From Urechis unicinctus (taxonomy: Eukaryota; Annelida; Polychaeta; Xenopneusta; Urechidae), in the NCBI GenBank assembly GCA_034190875.2, contig CM067344.1:17872034-17936033 (forward strand): a DNA stretch of 64,000 bases, written 5' to 3'. Every line of letters starts with the position of its first letter. Position 1 is the stretch's first letter. The translations under genes and the position numbers were made by a program. This document shows, piece by piece, positions 37,326 to 49,700 of the stretch. The notes beneath the pieces were generated by a model. The model searched no databases. It saw only the letters and a list, made by a program, of their open reading frames with translations, and was not told the origin of the DNA.

Positions 37326-38640
37326 GATAAATGGCTCAATAACAAAGCCATGAAAGCTATCAACAGAAAATGTAAGCTGTGGAAAGTTTAGGAAAACAGA
37401 CCAACATCAAGATCTCATATTATTCAATGAACAGCAGCGTATTGGTAAAACAGAAATAAGCAAAGACAAAATATTCGTATAGCAAAAATCATATTAAAAG
37501 TCATAGGTACTCTATTGGGATAGTGCCAATAATGTAATTTCGCAAGACAGAGAAAGGGCAGATTTACTTTTGGCTACAGTATTTACAGACAGAGATAGAA
37601 GGACTTCCGAAACCAATTAGATTATCCAACGGTGGTGACAAGGAACAGCTAGACAGAATACCTTTCAGTCAGGAAAAAGTCCCAGAATTGTCAACATCGT
37701 TAAACACAAACAAGGCACCAGGACCGGATAATCTCTACCCACGACTTGTTAATGAACTCACCACAGAAATGTCCCTTCCTCTGTTAATCGTATTCAACCA
37801 GTTCATTAATGTAGGGAATGTTCCAGATGACTGGAATGTGCTAATATTACACCAATGTTCACAAAAGACAATCGTCAGCAGCCAGCAAATTACCAGCCTG
37901 TCAGCTTAACATCCGTGGTGAGCAAAATAATAGAAACGCTTGTTAGAGGCAAACTAACAGAACGCTTATTTAAACATAACTTGTTAAATACATCTAAGCA
38001 GGGTTTTCTGTGAAAGCGGTCTCGCTTCACCAACCTTTTGGTATTCCTAGACGACGTAACCACAATGACTCACAATGGGGACTCCTAGGAAGTTATTTTT
38101 TTGGAATCGTTTGAAAAGGTTCCCCACCAACAGTTAGTATAGCAAAGGTATGGCCCGCGGTATCAACGGGAATGCATTACCATGGATAAATGAATGGCTC
38201 AGTAATAAAACAGAGCGGTGTGAAAAATGGCATAGAATCTGATCGGACAAGGGTTATCAGTAGTGTCCCTCAAACGTCGGTCCAGGGACCAGGTCTGTTC
38301 GTAATCTCCATAAATCATCTAAATAATGCTGTGGACATAATTTTCAGACGTCTCCAAACTCTAATCCAGAGCGGGGGTCAACAACCAGGCATATAACTTA
38401 CAACAAAGCTAACATGATGCGTGAGATTGGCAGATACTTAGTGTTAAACCAAGGCAAAGTAATGAAGATAGGACGGACAAATGAAAGGTTTGAATACCGA
38501 ATAGGCGAACCGACTCCAGATGATGGGTTAAAAGATTTAGGTGTCATAATTGATCAATCATTCAAATCCAGCCAACAATAGAGTGCCGCAGCAGTAAAGG
38601 CTAACAAACACTAAGAACGGGCTACGTGCACCGTGCCATG
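37326..38640 (+). pseudogene. Decayed CR1-like LINE reverse transcriptase
   Basis: Plus-strand frames spell, in order, parts of a CR1-type non-LTR reverse transcriptase: a linker stretch WLNNKAMKAINRKCKLWK (37330-37385), KAPGPDN (37709-37729), FINVGNVPDDW (about 37802-37835), then in another frame NITPMFTK and PVSLTS (about 37850-37915), then a FEKVPHQQL block near 38110, VPQTSVQGP for the usual VPQGSVLGP (38268-38294), and finally DLGVIIDQSFKSS (38534-38572). The FADD/YADD catalytic block expected after about 38345 is absent, and the pieces are in several frames with internal stops, so it is dead. The endonuclease is not seen. Only the last 0.24 kb is shared with the left arm (2430-2666). 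Confidence 0.88.
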
Positions 38641-39017
38641 TGTATTCAATCTGGTACTTGCTATTTTAGTGCTCATAAGACATTAGTCAATCGTCGTGCC
38701 GTCAGGCCTCAGTAGGTATTGTGCTGCTGCTCACAATGGACATGGTTATACTTTACAGAATTTATATGAACTTATTGCTTTCTAGTTGCATGAATGATCA
38801 GTGAATTTGAATATCTTGAAGACTCTATAGATTTGTTTCCACAGCTGACTGTGATTTTCAATAATATCTAACATCATGCGTAGTTGAAGTTCCTGAAAAC
38901 CGTTCCTGGTAAGAATGCCATTCGGATTCGATTCCTGTTATGTTCATTTATCATGGTTGAGTTGAAGAAGTAACAATGCAAATAATCAAGCTATCGGTTT
39001 AGAAATTCTATACTATA
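38414..39017 (-). repeat. Outer high-identity block of the right arm
   Basis: This segment pairs with left-arm 2430-2666 and 1-448, which are contiguous here but split by about 2 kb on the left. From 38893 to 39017 I see no difference from 1-125. From 38414 to 38650 I count four differences in 237 bases. Between them the right copy lacks about 46 bases that the left copy has just after position 125, and about 40 bases near left 305-345. This is far closer than the inner blocks. The 38414-38620 part is the 3' coding end of the LINE; the rest is not recognised. Confidence 0.85.
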
Positions 39018-40230
39018 CACGAATAGTAACATCACAGCTTTTGCTACATGCTTTATGGCGTACTTGTACTTATAAGCTATTGCATGAAGCGAAAATGGCG
39101 TGAGCAAATTGAACACGCTTAGGATTTATCTATTCGGTTGCCAGTTTACTGCTTGAGCGCCAGAATTGCCCTCTCATGGGCTCGCGTTATCCAAGGGATT
39201 GTTTTTAACACACGAAATATTCCATTTCGGTTTACGATCAAGGCACATGTTTATGCAACTGAAGTTAAATTACAGTGTATAACCAATTGTAATGGTAATA
39301 TTGGGGTTTGACGTCACTTTCAACAACGAGGTGACATCAAAGTGTGTGTATAGCTTAGCTAAGAGCGCTCACTCAAGCCTCAACCCGAGAAGAAATGTAA
39401 AGATGCCACCAGTTTGGCGCTCTGCGTTGCTGTGTCAAAACGTACCTTAAAACCACGAAGGATTCTCTGATTAGTTCGGAGCCGTAAAATCCTCGACCAG
39501 TCAAATGGCTACATGTCATTAACAGCCACCGTCCCTGAGACGTCGGATCAACAATCCTTTAGTTGATTTCCTAGTCTCGTCGCCTGATGACGGCGTTGTA
39601 TTTCATGTAATTGCATAATCCCCACACAGCTTAGCGAAGCTATAAACTCTATGGTCGAGATCTTCACATGTCCCTGGCAAGCAAACAAATGTTAACGTAT
39701 ACCCCCGGCCAGTTCCTCACACTGGAAGGTTGGTGACAATTCAAAATCACCATCTGCATCGCGGACATTAAAGATCGAGAATAGTAAACGGCGTGGGAGG
39801 CAAACTGTTTTCGAAAGATTGACCCGGGCAATAGATCAAGTTGACATTTATTTCTTAATGCAGTTTTCGTTGTCTGTGTCCGACGTATTTTGGCAGCGGA
39901 AAGACATTCGTCCAGCTCTCATCAATCGCAGTGACGTCAGCCTAGTATTCCCGTGTACTTTTGTTTATATCATGATAACGATTGCAGTGTATTATAATTA
40001 GCGAAGCGATCACCATAGAGCCACTCTATGATGATATCGCGACGGTGATGGATTAGGATACTTGTGATGGTTGGACAGCTTCTACTTGGCACAAATCCGT
40101 TTCCCAGACCGGTCTGCGAAACCCACGCCGCTGGGAAGAAGATCGGTACTATTGATCTACCGGGTCAGGTGCAACCCTTTTCATAAATGGGACCGCCAGT
40201 GAACGTGATTATTGGAGTCACGGGGAGCCA
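39018..40230. other. Sequence beyond the visible inverted repeat, no gene seen
   Basis: The pairing partner of this stretch would lie upstream of base 1, so whether the arm continues cannot be decided here. Open frames reach 60 codons. No repeat or RNA gene is recognised. Confidence 0.5.
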
Positions 40231-40470
40231 GGCGTTATATCACAGTGCACACAGTGCACGAGCACACTCAGGCGTTATATTACAGTGCATGAGCACACCT
40301 AGGCGTTATATAACAGTGCATGATCACAACCAGCTATCCATATTACAACGCATTAGCACAACCAGGCGTGATATTGTAGTGCATGAGCAAATCCATGCAT
40401 TATATTCCAGTGACTGAGCACAGCCGGGCGTTATATTACACTGCATGAGCACAACCAGGTGTTACATTAC
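40231..40470. repeat. Degenerate 31-bp minisatellite, about eight copies
   Basis: The unit is close to GGCGTTATATTACAGTGCAT plus GAGCACAACCA. Copies differ at several positions and some vary in length. A 76-codon plus-strand frame through it is a product of the repeat. Confidence 0.9.
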
Positions 40471-43400
40471 AACCACAACCTCCCACTAAACTGGAATCGG
40501 GCTTAGAAATAAAATGAATACACATTAATCCAGAGCATTGCACCCAGTGGGAATGTGTAATAATGATAGAGTTATGTTTACCTGGCATGGGAAAGCATAT
40601 ACACCCATGATCTTGTTCTCTATTTTTGCAAGTTACTTAATATAACAAATGGTAATTATTGTAGAATGCGTCATATGAGATGCTTCACAGAAAACATAGG
40701 TTTGTTGCGCACTGCAATTTCATCACTAAAATGGCACATGGAGGAAAGTGCATCCGTATTGCGCCTCCCATCCATTAGCCCGATACGTTTGAAATGTTGT
40801 TAACCGTGGCAACGTTAACATGTAATCACATTGCAAATGTACATTACGTAAAACACTGTGAGACAGCATTTATAAAGATGCATCGAACGCTACTCAAACA
40901 TACAAAACATCGTGTGAAATAATCTCTAGCTATTGGGATACAGTATGGATCAAAAGATGCTGCAAATCCATAATTCCTAAGCGCAATGCAAAACATATAT
41001 CCTTCTGAAGCATACGCTTTGCTTCAATATATAAGAAACAATGGACAACTGAGGTGATGAAATATTTCTTTGTAAAAGGGTATACTTTAGTTATAATGGT
41101 CGATGCTTATAAATAATGCATTGTCAAATCTGCTTTGCTTGTTAGAGGTAGGTAACGGATATATATGGTTCATCAACAGAACGGGACAGCGGCTCAAGGA
41201 GTTTCACGGGCTCTATGGGGTATCTCAGTGGCAGCAGAACGAAGGGTCATTTGGGAGGTCTATGAAGCAATGAAGTGACCGTTGTGGTGTGAGGATGGGG
41301 TGGTATGTTATGGGTGGCGACAATCAGAACAGTAGGTTTCCGACATTCGTTCGTTTTCAGAACTTCTGCTACTGGACTGGGGTGATGAATGTAGCGATGT
41401 CACTTTAGACATCATATTCATTCAGTGTGACCCACATCTTCTACTATATGTAAGGGGGTATGCTGATGTGAATTTGCATTGAATTACTTTTGACTAACGA
41501 CTAGTTTATTTAATCAACGACAATCTTGTGCTTGGCCCTCCGGTGACCACTCAGGTCACTGGCCCCCGATACAAATCGACAATCTTCATCTACAGGTAGT
41601 GATAGTACATTTCAATCGGCGATTACAGCTCACAGATTTCTAAGCGCTGCTCGACCAAAGCATTTCAACTATAATGAACGTTAAAGCATTGTTGTATGTG
41701 CACTATGAGATTACTCTATAATAAGCACTGCAGTAAGGTAACAGGGCATAATTACATTAAGTCACTATAATAGTCGAGATATTCAGTACATCACTTAGAT
41801 GATATCATGCGGAAACGGGCTTAAATCTAAGAGATTGGCCGCAGAACACTCAGCGCAGCCTAAGACCATGAGCAGACTAACAGAGCACGAATAAGACATC
41901 AGATGATTACAAGAAATATGTGAATCATTTCCTGATGGCTTTCCATAAGGCAATTAAAATGGGAACGGGAAATACACGATTAATATCGAAATGGAAGTGC
42001 TTTCATAACCCACAGCGAATGCGAAAAAAAAAACATCGACAGATTTACATACATTAATGCATACCAAGATTTTTACATAACGCCTACACATATACTTACT
42101 CGGTGTGAGTTTTGCTCGTTATGTGTGTTTGCGCATTTCCGCCACATAAGACTTGTAGTCAGACATCGTCGTCATCGTCTAAGTACTATGCGAAGCCATT
42201 TGTGAGTTACCCAACCGTTACGAGTGTGCTCGGCCACCATGCTTGTCAGTCGGCCTGATGCTTTATTGTATTTAGAAACAAATTCATTTAGTCGATGATA
42301 TCTTTAGCCAGATTTTTGACGTCACATATGTCAATTCATTCGATCAACCAAACTCAATCCAAAAGTACACCTACAACCGAAAAAGCACCCATAGTCTTGC
42401 TGTTCCAATACTCTAATCGTTCATCTGGGTACAACACTTTGCGCGTTATAGGTTTCAGGCCTAATCCCCTCGTTATTACACTGCAGACATGTTGGAATTA
42501 TCCAAATATCTGCCGTGTCTCTCATATCAGCTGCCCGACGCTTCTGTATGATGACGTGTTTCCAACTTATCATTTACGTCATTTTATGGTAGACTGAGGT
42601 TGTAATTGCCATTTAGGTAACGTTTCAACGTAAGCAATATATGTTTATGTGCCTTGTGACTCATTTCAATTCCCCGCTCGATTAATTCCCCCATACAACG
42701 CCACTGATTATAAGCAGTATATGCGAGTGCCAACGGGTGCGACCATTACAGCGGCTCGTGAAATGTACCAAAATATCACACAGAAGTCTGATAGAAGTAC
42801 AGTTTGTCTCTTCCATTATCGTTCACCTATTTCAGTGGGGTCTCATTACGCATAATCAGGTAGTTCCTCAGATTACTGAGGTTCATGAATAATTGGATGC
42901 TGCTGAATGTAGATCCTTGTTGTCGATGTGACGGCCACTGACGTAGAGGAGTGGATTGCCGGAGTAAAAACATTGAATTATGCAACTGCAGCATCCCGGT
43001 TGTATCATCCAATCATTCTCGGACTGTATCAGCTCCAACAAATCTCGTTCAAGTCGCACAAACTGCGAAGCTATGATTAACATGTCGAGATATGGTAGAT
43101 GTCATCATTCTCATGTGTTTTTGCCGCTGAACTTCCACTGGCAGGGTTAACTATTTGGCTAGGATTCTGGATTGTTTTAGCAATCCGATATATGTGATAA
43201 TTGAACAATACGTCGTGGTTAATGTATAAAAAACGTTTTGGGTTTGCGCTAAGCATTCTAAGGAAACTTCCGCCCAAATAGAACTCTATTTACAAACAAA
43301 ATGGTAAATTGGCAAAAGTGTGCACTCGTCTGTGTTCGAAGCGCCTATAATAACCACTTATAAGCACTTTGAAGTAACGGGTGCGACTCAGAAATGCACA

Positions 43401-46400
43401 TCGCGTAGCGAATTCTTTGTACTCCAACAATTTATCACTGTCTCCGCTCAAAAATGTCGTTAAAAGCAATATTACCAACCCGTCATTAGCTAGTGCGCTG
43501 GGCGTGGTTGCGCATTTCCGCGGATACGGTGTAGTCCTCCCAACTATGTTCCCTCTATGATATTGTTCCTTGTTAAGAGTAATCACAGACTGTTTATTGC
43601 ACTCGTGTTATATTTGAATATAAGAGATGCAGAAAAATACAAACAAACCAAATTTTTCTACCAAAAGCATACCTCGTAGTATCCCTCGGCAAGGATCCGT
43701 TTTGATCTGAATTCTATATTGGGGTTATTGGATGACGTTATGACATTATAGAATCTAATCGGTTCTCGGTTGCCGTCGGGAGTGACAAGCTCGTGGCCAT
43801 CGATAAGCTCAACAATAACTACATGACATAAAAGGCACCGGTGATAGAGTGCATTGAACTACGTGCGTGGACAAAGTCACTGTACTGAGCTATTTCGGGT
43901 CAACACATAATGCATTAAGTTGGCTAATTGAAGACATTGATCATGAATATTTTGTACACAATAAACGCCACATGTAAGGCCTCTTCGCTACAATCTGCGC
44001 TGTCAAACATACCGACAAACGATCAATACATATTGATGGAGCGTCGTAAACAACCAGCACCAGCTCTCAGGTAACCAATCAACCTGCTGAAACATGAATC
44101 GTGTAATCCTTGCCACTTAATTAAGCCTCTCGAACGTCGCTGTTAAGATATAAGAAACTCAGCAGGTATGCACCAAGGACCACAATCAATGCATCTCATC
44201 AACCCTTATAGCTGCTATCCGGCTAAGCTTCTGAGTAAGTAACACATGCTATGGATAGGCAATATGGCGTAGAGTTGCTGTCTGAAATATCGAGATCCGT
44301 TACGTTAGTAACGCTAAGAAGCTACCATGATATCAACTAGGAAAATGTCTGGTTAGGGTATGGCTGATCACCACCACGTGGAGTTAAAGGTGTGTCAACG
44401 ACGCGTCAACAAATGAGATCTCTTCGAACATATTTATCACTATACTTTTGATCAGGAACTAGGAATGAACAAGTAGTTATATCCCTCAAAGGGTAGCACG
44501 TATTCTGCGGCGGTCTGATTCGAACAGCAGTGGGATTGTTAAATTCTCGAATATTGCAGCAATGAAGCGTGTGTGCAGAATAGTAGTAATATGTTCTTCG
44601 ATTGGAAGTATCCCTTCACTGCGCATTAAACAAACCATTACAATAAGACACAGATAGACAGTTTAGGTGTTCACATGTTTCGATTGAAAACCAGATAAAC
44701 TAAGAAAATGCCATAATCGCAACGCCAATACATGTACCGAATCGAAAAAATCGTTTCAGACGATGTGACTGTAGCATGTCTTCAACTCTGCAAGCAATAT
44801 GTGATATGTGAATACTTGAAAGAATAGGTTCACCGACCTTGGTAAGACAAACCGATACATTCCCTAAAGCAATAAAATAATCATTTGATTTAAAAACTGA
44901 AGTTGATTATCCAGATTTAACTGGCGGTTGCTTATCATTAAAGCATAATATGCACTGACATCGTGACATATCTCAATGCCATTCGGTTATAGTTGTATGG
45001 TCGATATAAGAGTACGAATATTTGTAGACCAATATTTCAATACCAATGCCTATCATCGTGTTTGTACGGTTAACATATTGATTTTGATCTCATATTTAAC
45101 TGTATGCGCCGAGAGATAATCTGACGCTCTTGACCTTGTCACGCTAAATCTCGTGAAAGGGAGCTCCAGAGGCCATGCTAACACCATCAAAGAAATGTAT
45201 GAGGACATCCATGGAAATTCAGTATCAGCCTTTGGGCGGAATATGGACAAACAAAACATTGAAACATCAAACCAATTAAGCTATACCTTAACATCCCTCA
45301 AGCACTATTCGGTTACTGTCATTGAACTGATGTATGGACTGCCTTGGACTCGCGGTTGAGCAGGTGATGTGTTTCACAGACAACACGATGTATGATGTCA
45401 ATTGCGCTATGGTTTTTCGGCCGTCATGTCAGTGCCACTACATTATCAAGCATGCTTTTTCAATTGTATCCGACTTAACAAGTTTGTTGCGGTGCGTACA
45501 TCCAGCGAATCTGACAATTAACAGGTACTTTAGGCAAGCGACTTAACTGATGCGTGATAAGTGTTAAGGTAAGGGAGCAAGTTAATGTGATATTTGTCGC
45601 GTCATTGCTTGAATGATCAAGCCTGGCTGATTAGTGGTGCACAGCATCAGTGGAGTATGTATATTGATAAATGTGACAACGGCTTTGCTCATGGCGGAGC
45701 TATCGGTCGATACATACATGATATAGTTACAACACAGCTGAGCTAATTTCATGTTCCTTACATTGGTAAAGCCAAGCTATATATAATTATCTTTACACTG
45801 CCGAAATGAAGTAGGTCATTTTGACATTGCTTCCTGGGGCTATGATTTATTTGAATGGTGTGATTAATATTTGTGCTAAGCAAATCAACGAATCAGGAGA
45901 TGAATGATAAACTGAAATGGTCAAGGGAATATTAGTGGTTGAAAACTCATAGGGCTGGTAATAGCATTGCAGCTCTAATTATATCTAACGACACACTACA
46001 CCGTACAGGTCAGGTAACGCTTGCTCCTAGCGTGATGTGCAGTGCGACGAAATATGGTATTTTCAATCCTTATCGTTGAACAACACCTAAGAATGGCTTA
46101 AGCGGGAGACAATGTATTACATTGGTGGTCGCTTTGATAATTTATTTATTCTAAAACACTAATGCACAAATGGGTTAAGACGTTTTGGTTCAGGTATACA
46201 CTACGGATGTTCACAAAGCACACCAACTGAGGAAATTTACAAGCCCTCAAAGCAGCGATTTGTCTTAGATCAAAGGCAACTAATGTATACAATTAATAGA
46301 CAATATGGCGCACAGAGAGATGCTTGGACATCAAGGTACAGCCTTTAAACATCGGTGTAGCATGCCATGTAACATTACATCTTTTCCGCTATATGATAGA

Positions 46401-46600
46401 CTTTTAACGCCCTGCCTTAATGTCACAGTTAACTGTCTGTGTAATTTCCGGTGAGGAGAGGATACGTCGAAGCATAAAGTGCGTAATCAGTTGACTAAAA
46501 TCTCAAAGCCATTCTAGTTATCCTCGGCCATATTTGCAATTATGCATCAAAGCGAAACAAAACGTAATGAATGCATACATAACATCCCTGCAACAAGTAA
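40471..46600. other. Gene-free stretch
   Basis: Open frames are at most 100 codons (42295-42597), with no domain, signal peptide or conserved motif that I recognise. Overlapping short minus-strand frames at 42827-43586 are likewise uninformative. Exons of a split gene could be hidden here, but I find no chain of frames with splice sites that I would support. Confidence 0.4.
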
Positions 46601-46639
46601 CACGTCCCTTGCCCTCCGATGGGTACAACCGTGGATTAC

Positions 46640-46700
46640 CATATAATAATAATAATCATACTTTTATTGTCAATAGCGTATACAGAACATATGCACTGCA
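46640..46700 (-). mobile_element. Probable 3' end of a non-LTR element on the minus strand
   Basis: Read on the minus strand, TTGACAATAAAAGTATG is followed by an ATT trinucleotide run (the plus strand shows ATAATAATAATAATCAT at 46641-46657). AATAAA followed by a short tandem tail is a usual LINE or SINE 3' end. The body of the element is not recognised. Confidence 0.35.
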
Positions 46701-49700
46701 AAAGGGTAGTACAAATACACTGAATTATGCAGTTATTAGTACAATGACCAAACGAATAGTGTCAGTTTCGGCTCAGGAAAATCGAGACTGAATTGATGCG
46801 AACTGAGCTGAAGCGTCCACATAATGACACAGGTATGAGTATGTATGCGTTTAGTAGGTATGGATTGTAGTGGGCAGACATAACATTGCAATGTATCGGT
46901 GTTCTTCTTTTCATACTACTGTACGTGAAATATTTGGGCTTAATGCTTTTCCTACTTTTCAGACGGGGAGATTTGCGGTGATTGGTAACAGCAAACGATG
47001 CTACAAGCCATACCAGCTATAGGGAAAATGATGACTGGATCACATACGGAACTACTAGTCACTCAGGAGCCAAAAACCAAAGTGCTCATTAGCCGCTCTA
47101 CAGAACGATGATTGAGTTATTGTCAACTTCCGACGCCTAACTAATACAAACAAAGTGTGTTATGATACAATATGGTATACAGCTAGGATAAGCTGTACAT
47201 GGGTAGCACCATGTCAATGTCGCCAAAGACAGACAGGATTGAAATACATGGACCACCCTACCATGCCCCTAGAGCATCTTGCAATCATTGAAACACTATA
47301 TTTAGTTTCCTGTCAGTCACAGTGGCCGTACAACTCATTCTGCACAGCGAGATATTGGTTACTGAGCAGCACGGCTCCAATAACGAATCAACTTATCCAA
47401 TCTTCTCATCTTATTGGAAGCCTAACCGCATTGGGAGGGGAAAGCTGTGGTCATTATCATGGCCTCGTTACATAAGACATGGATGAAAGCCGCCCTCAGT
47501 GAAGGATAACCACGAAGATGGCATCGCTCACCCATCTGTGGTACTTCTATATGCGATATGCAGGACATTATATAACGAGTTAATGTGACTTGTATTACGT
47601 TAATAGCGCAGAAGCATAACTATCTCCACCCCAACTAAGATGTTTCCACCATACATTGACTGTTAACGCAGCCTCATTACAATCGGGAACCTACCATCTA
47701 TCTTAGGCACTGTGAATTGCCATTCATCCTCCACAGTATCAGTATCAGGATAATGACACACGAATAGACATTATGTTGGTGAACTACCTGATACACATGA
47801 CTAAGAACAAGAAATGAAACAACTTAAGCATCGTGTATTACTACAATGAACGTCTCTTGGGATAGGGAACATTTGCTCTTATTATTTAAAGTACGGGAAT
47901 GTTTCGACAAATACAGAAGATGCAAGCGGTATTTAAATGCTATAGACATGTCTTGTTATTAAGTGAATAGGAAATATTGATATCAGCTAGTGAGTAATAA
48001 CAATGCATTTAAGCGATCGTGTTTTTGACAAAATGAATTGCTGTTATTCCTGCATTTACAGTTTGCATGCGGTATATATGAAAACAAATCGGAAAACACT
48101 ATGAATATGTTACACTATTGGCATTGTAATTTTTCTAACGTCACTGAATCGCTATCAGTAGGAAAGATTGCATCCTGCAAAACAAGTCATACCATGTGAC
48201 TTACAGGTGCGTCCCCTATAAGCGCTGATACGTGTCGATTAAGCCATTTCCAGCCAAGGAAACTTGTCAGAGATCAGTTCATCGAATATGTGACAGTGGC
48301 ATCATTATTGATAACACTGGGTGGTCCTTATGAGCTGACTATGCGCATTTTGTTATTCCGCTTAGAAGATGCCAACTCTTATTGCGTAAAAACGAAATTG
48401 ACAGCAATATCTAAAACACTTGTTCAAGATTAAGAGAGCTCATTATGCTACGGGACTGCTGAGCAATTTATATTCTTACCCAACAAGGAGTTGACGGTCT
48501 TGTCCACAATTTGCACTTTACGATATTAATCTTCACCTTTTTCCTGCACACGGCCAGCGAGATATTTGGTAGCGCATAGCAAAAAAAATGAACAATTTAA
48601 AAACAAAAGAGGATCATTCCATTAAAGCTATACAAATCGGATAAGTACCTTTTATTTCGCCTATAATGCTGCCCCGTAGTACTCGCATTTACATTGATAT
48701 CACTCTTACCATCTGGTGATTCCTCTTTTTGCTACACGTGATAAATTAACGTGCATGGATATAACGTTTGCAAAAACTTCCAACCAAGCGTTTCGTTCTT
48801 GTGAAGCTTAACAGTTAGCAAAGTATGTTACCAAAGACTGGCCCATAAACAGCTCACTTAGCTCGTATGTGTTAATAACTGTATGTCGATCCAGCTTACA
48901 CACATCGAACATCCCCCCCCCCTATCTGTTTGCACACACATGTGGGGAACCACAATGACATCTATTCTTTGGTGAACATCATTGGCCTTTAAGACGTCAA
49001 TTTTGAAAGACGGGGGCTATTGGAGTTTTGCTATTCAAGCATCAACAACATTTGTTCAATAATTATTCATGTGCACGCACCAAACATACCCCCAAGCCAC
49101 AGACACCATGTCAGGAGGCAAAACGATGGTTCTAATCCTCATTAATCCTAGTGACATAAGCGGCACGAGATACTGATAGCCCAACGATAACGTGCAGTAA
49201 TAATACTTCATAGGAATACTAGTAAATGAAAGTAGAGCAACAGCATATAGAGCTGTACGTTAAACCCCAATTGCCTCACATTGCATGCTATTTTGGAAAT
49301 ATTGGTACGACACAGCACAACTAATGGATTGTGTTATTTGATACATAGTCTGAATATCCTTAATTCACATCAATGTATTTGATACTGAATCGTCTCAAAC
49401 GCACGTTATAACACAGGTTGCGATCAGCTATCGTAGTAAGTGAGAAAATTATGGGCGCTTTAGGTCAACTGTATAATCCAAACTCACTATAATGTGCCAT
49501 CTTAATAATGATGGCGCATTTCGCTTGCCCTCTTGATGAGCAATACGACCAATTCTCAGGTTTGAGAAAACATTGCTGATATGCTCGCCCAATTGTTTTG
49601 TCCTTTTATGGCATGTATTCTCTCCAACCAACTTCATGGCAATGTTGGTGAAAATTCAAAGCCGGTCATCATCCGCTCTTGTCTCCAGCCAAGCATAATG

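Noticed and set aside
42295-42597. 100-codon open frame
   Set aside because: No recognised domain, no flanking gene structure, and the length is expected by chance in 25 kb of such sequence.
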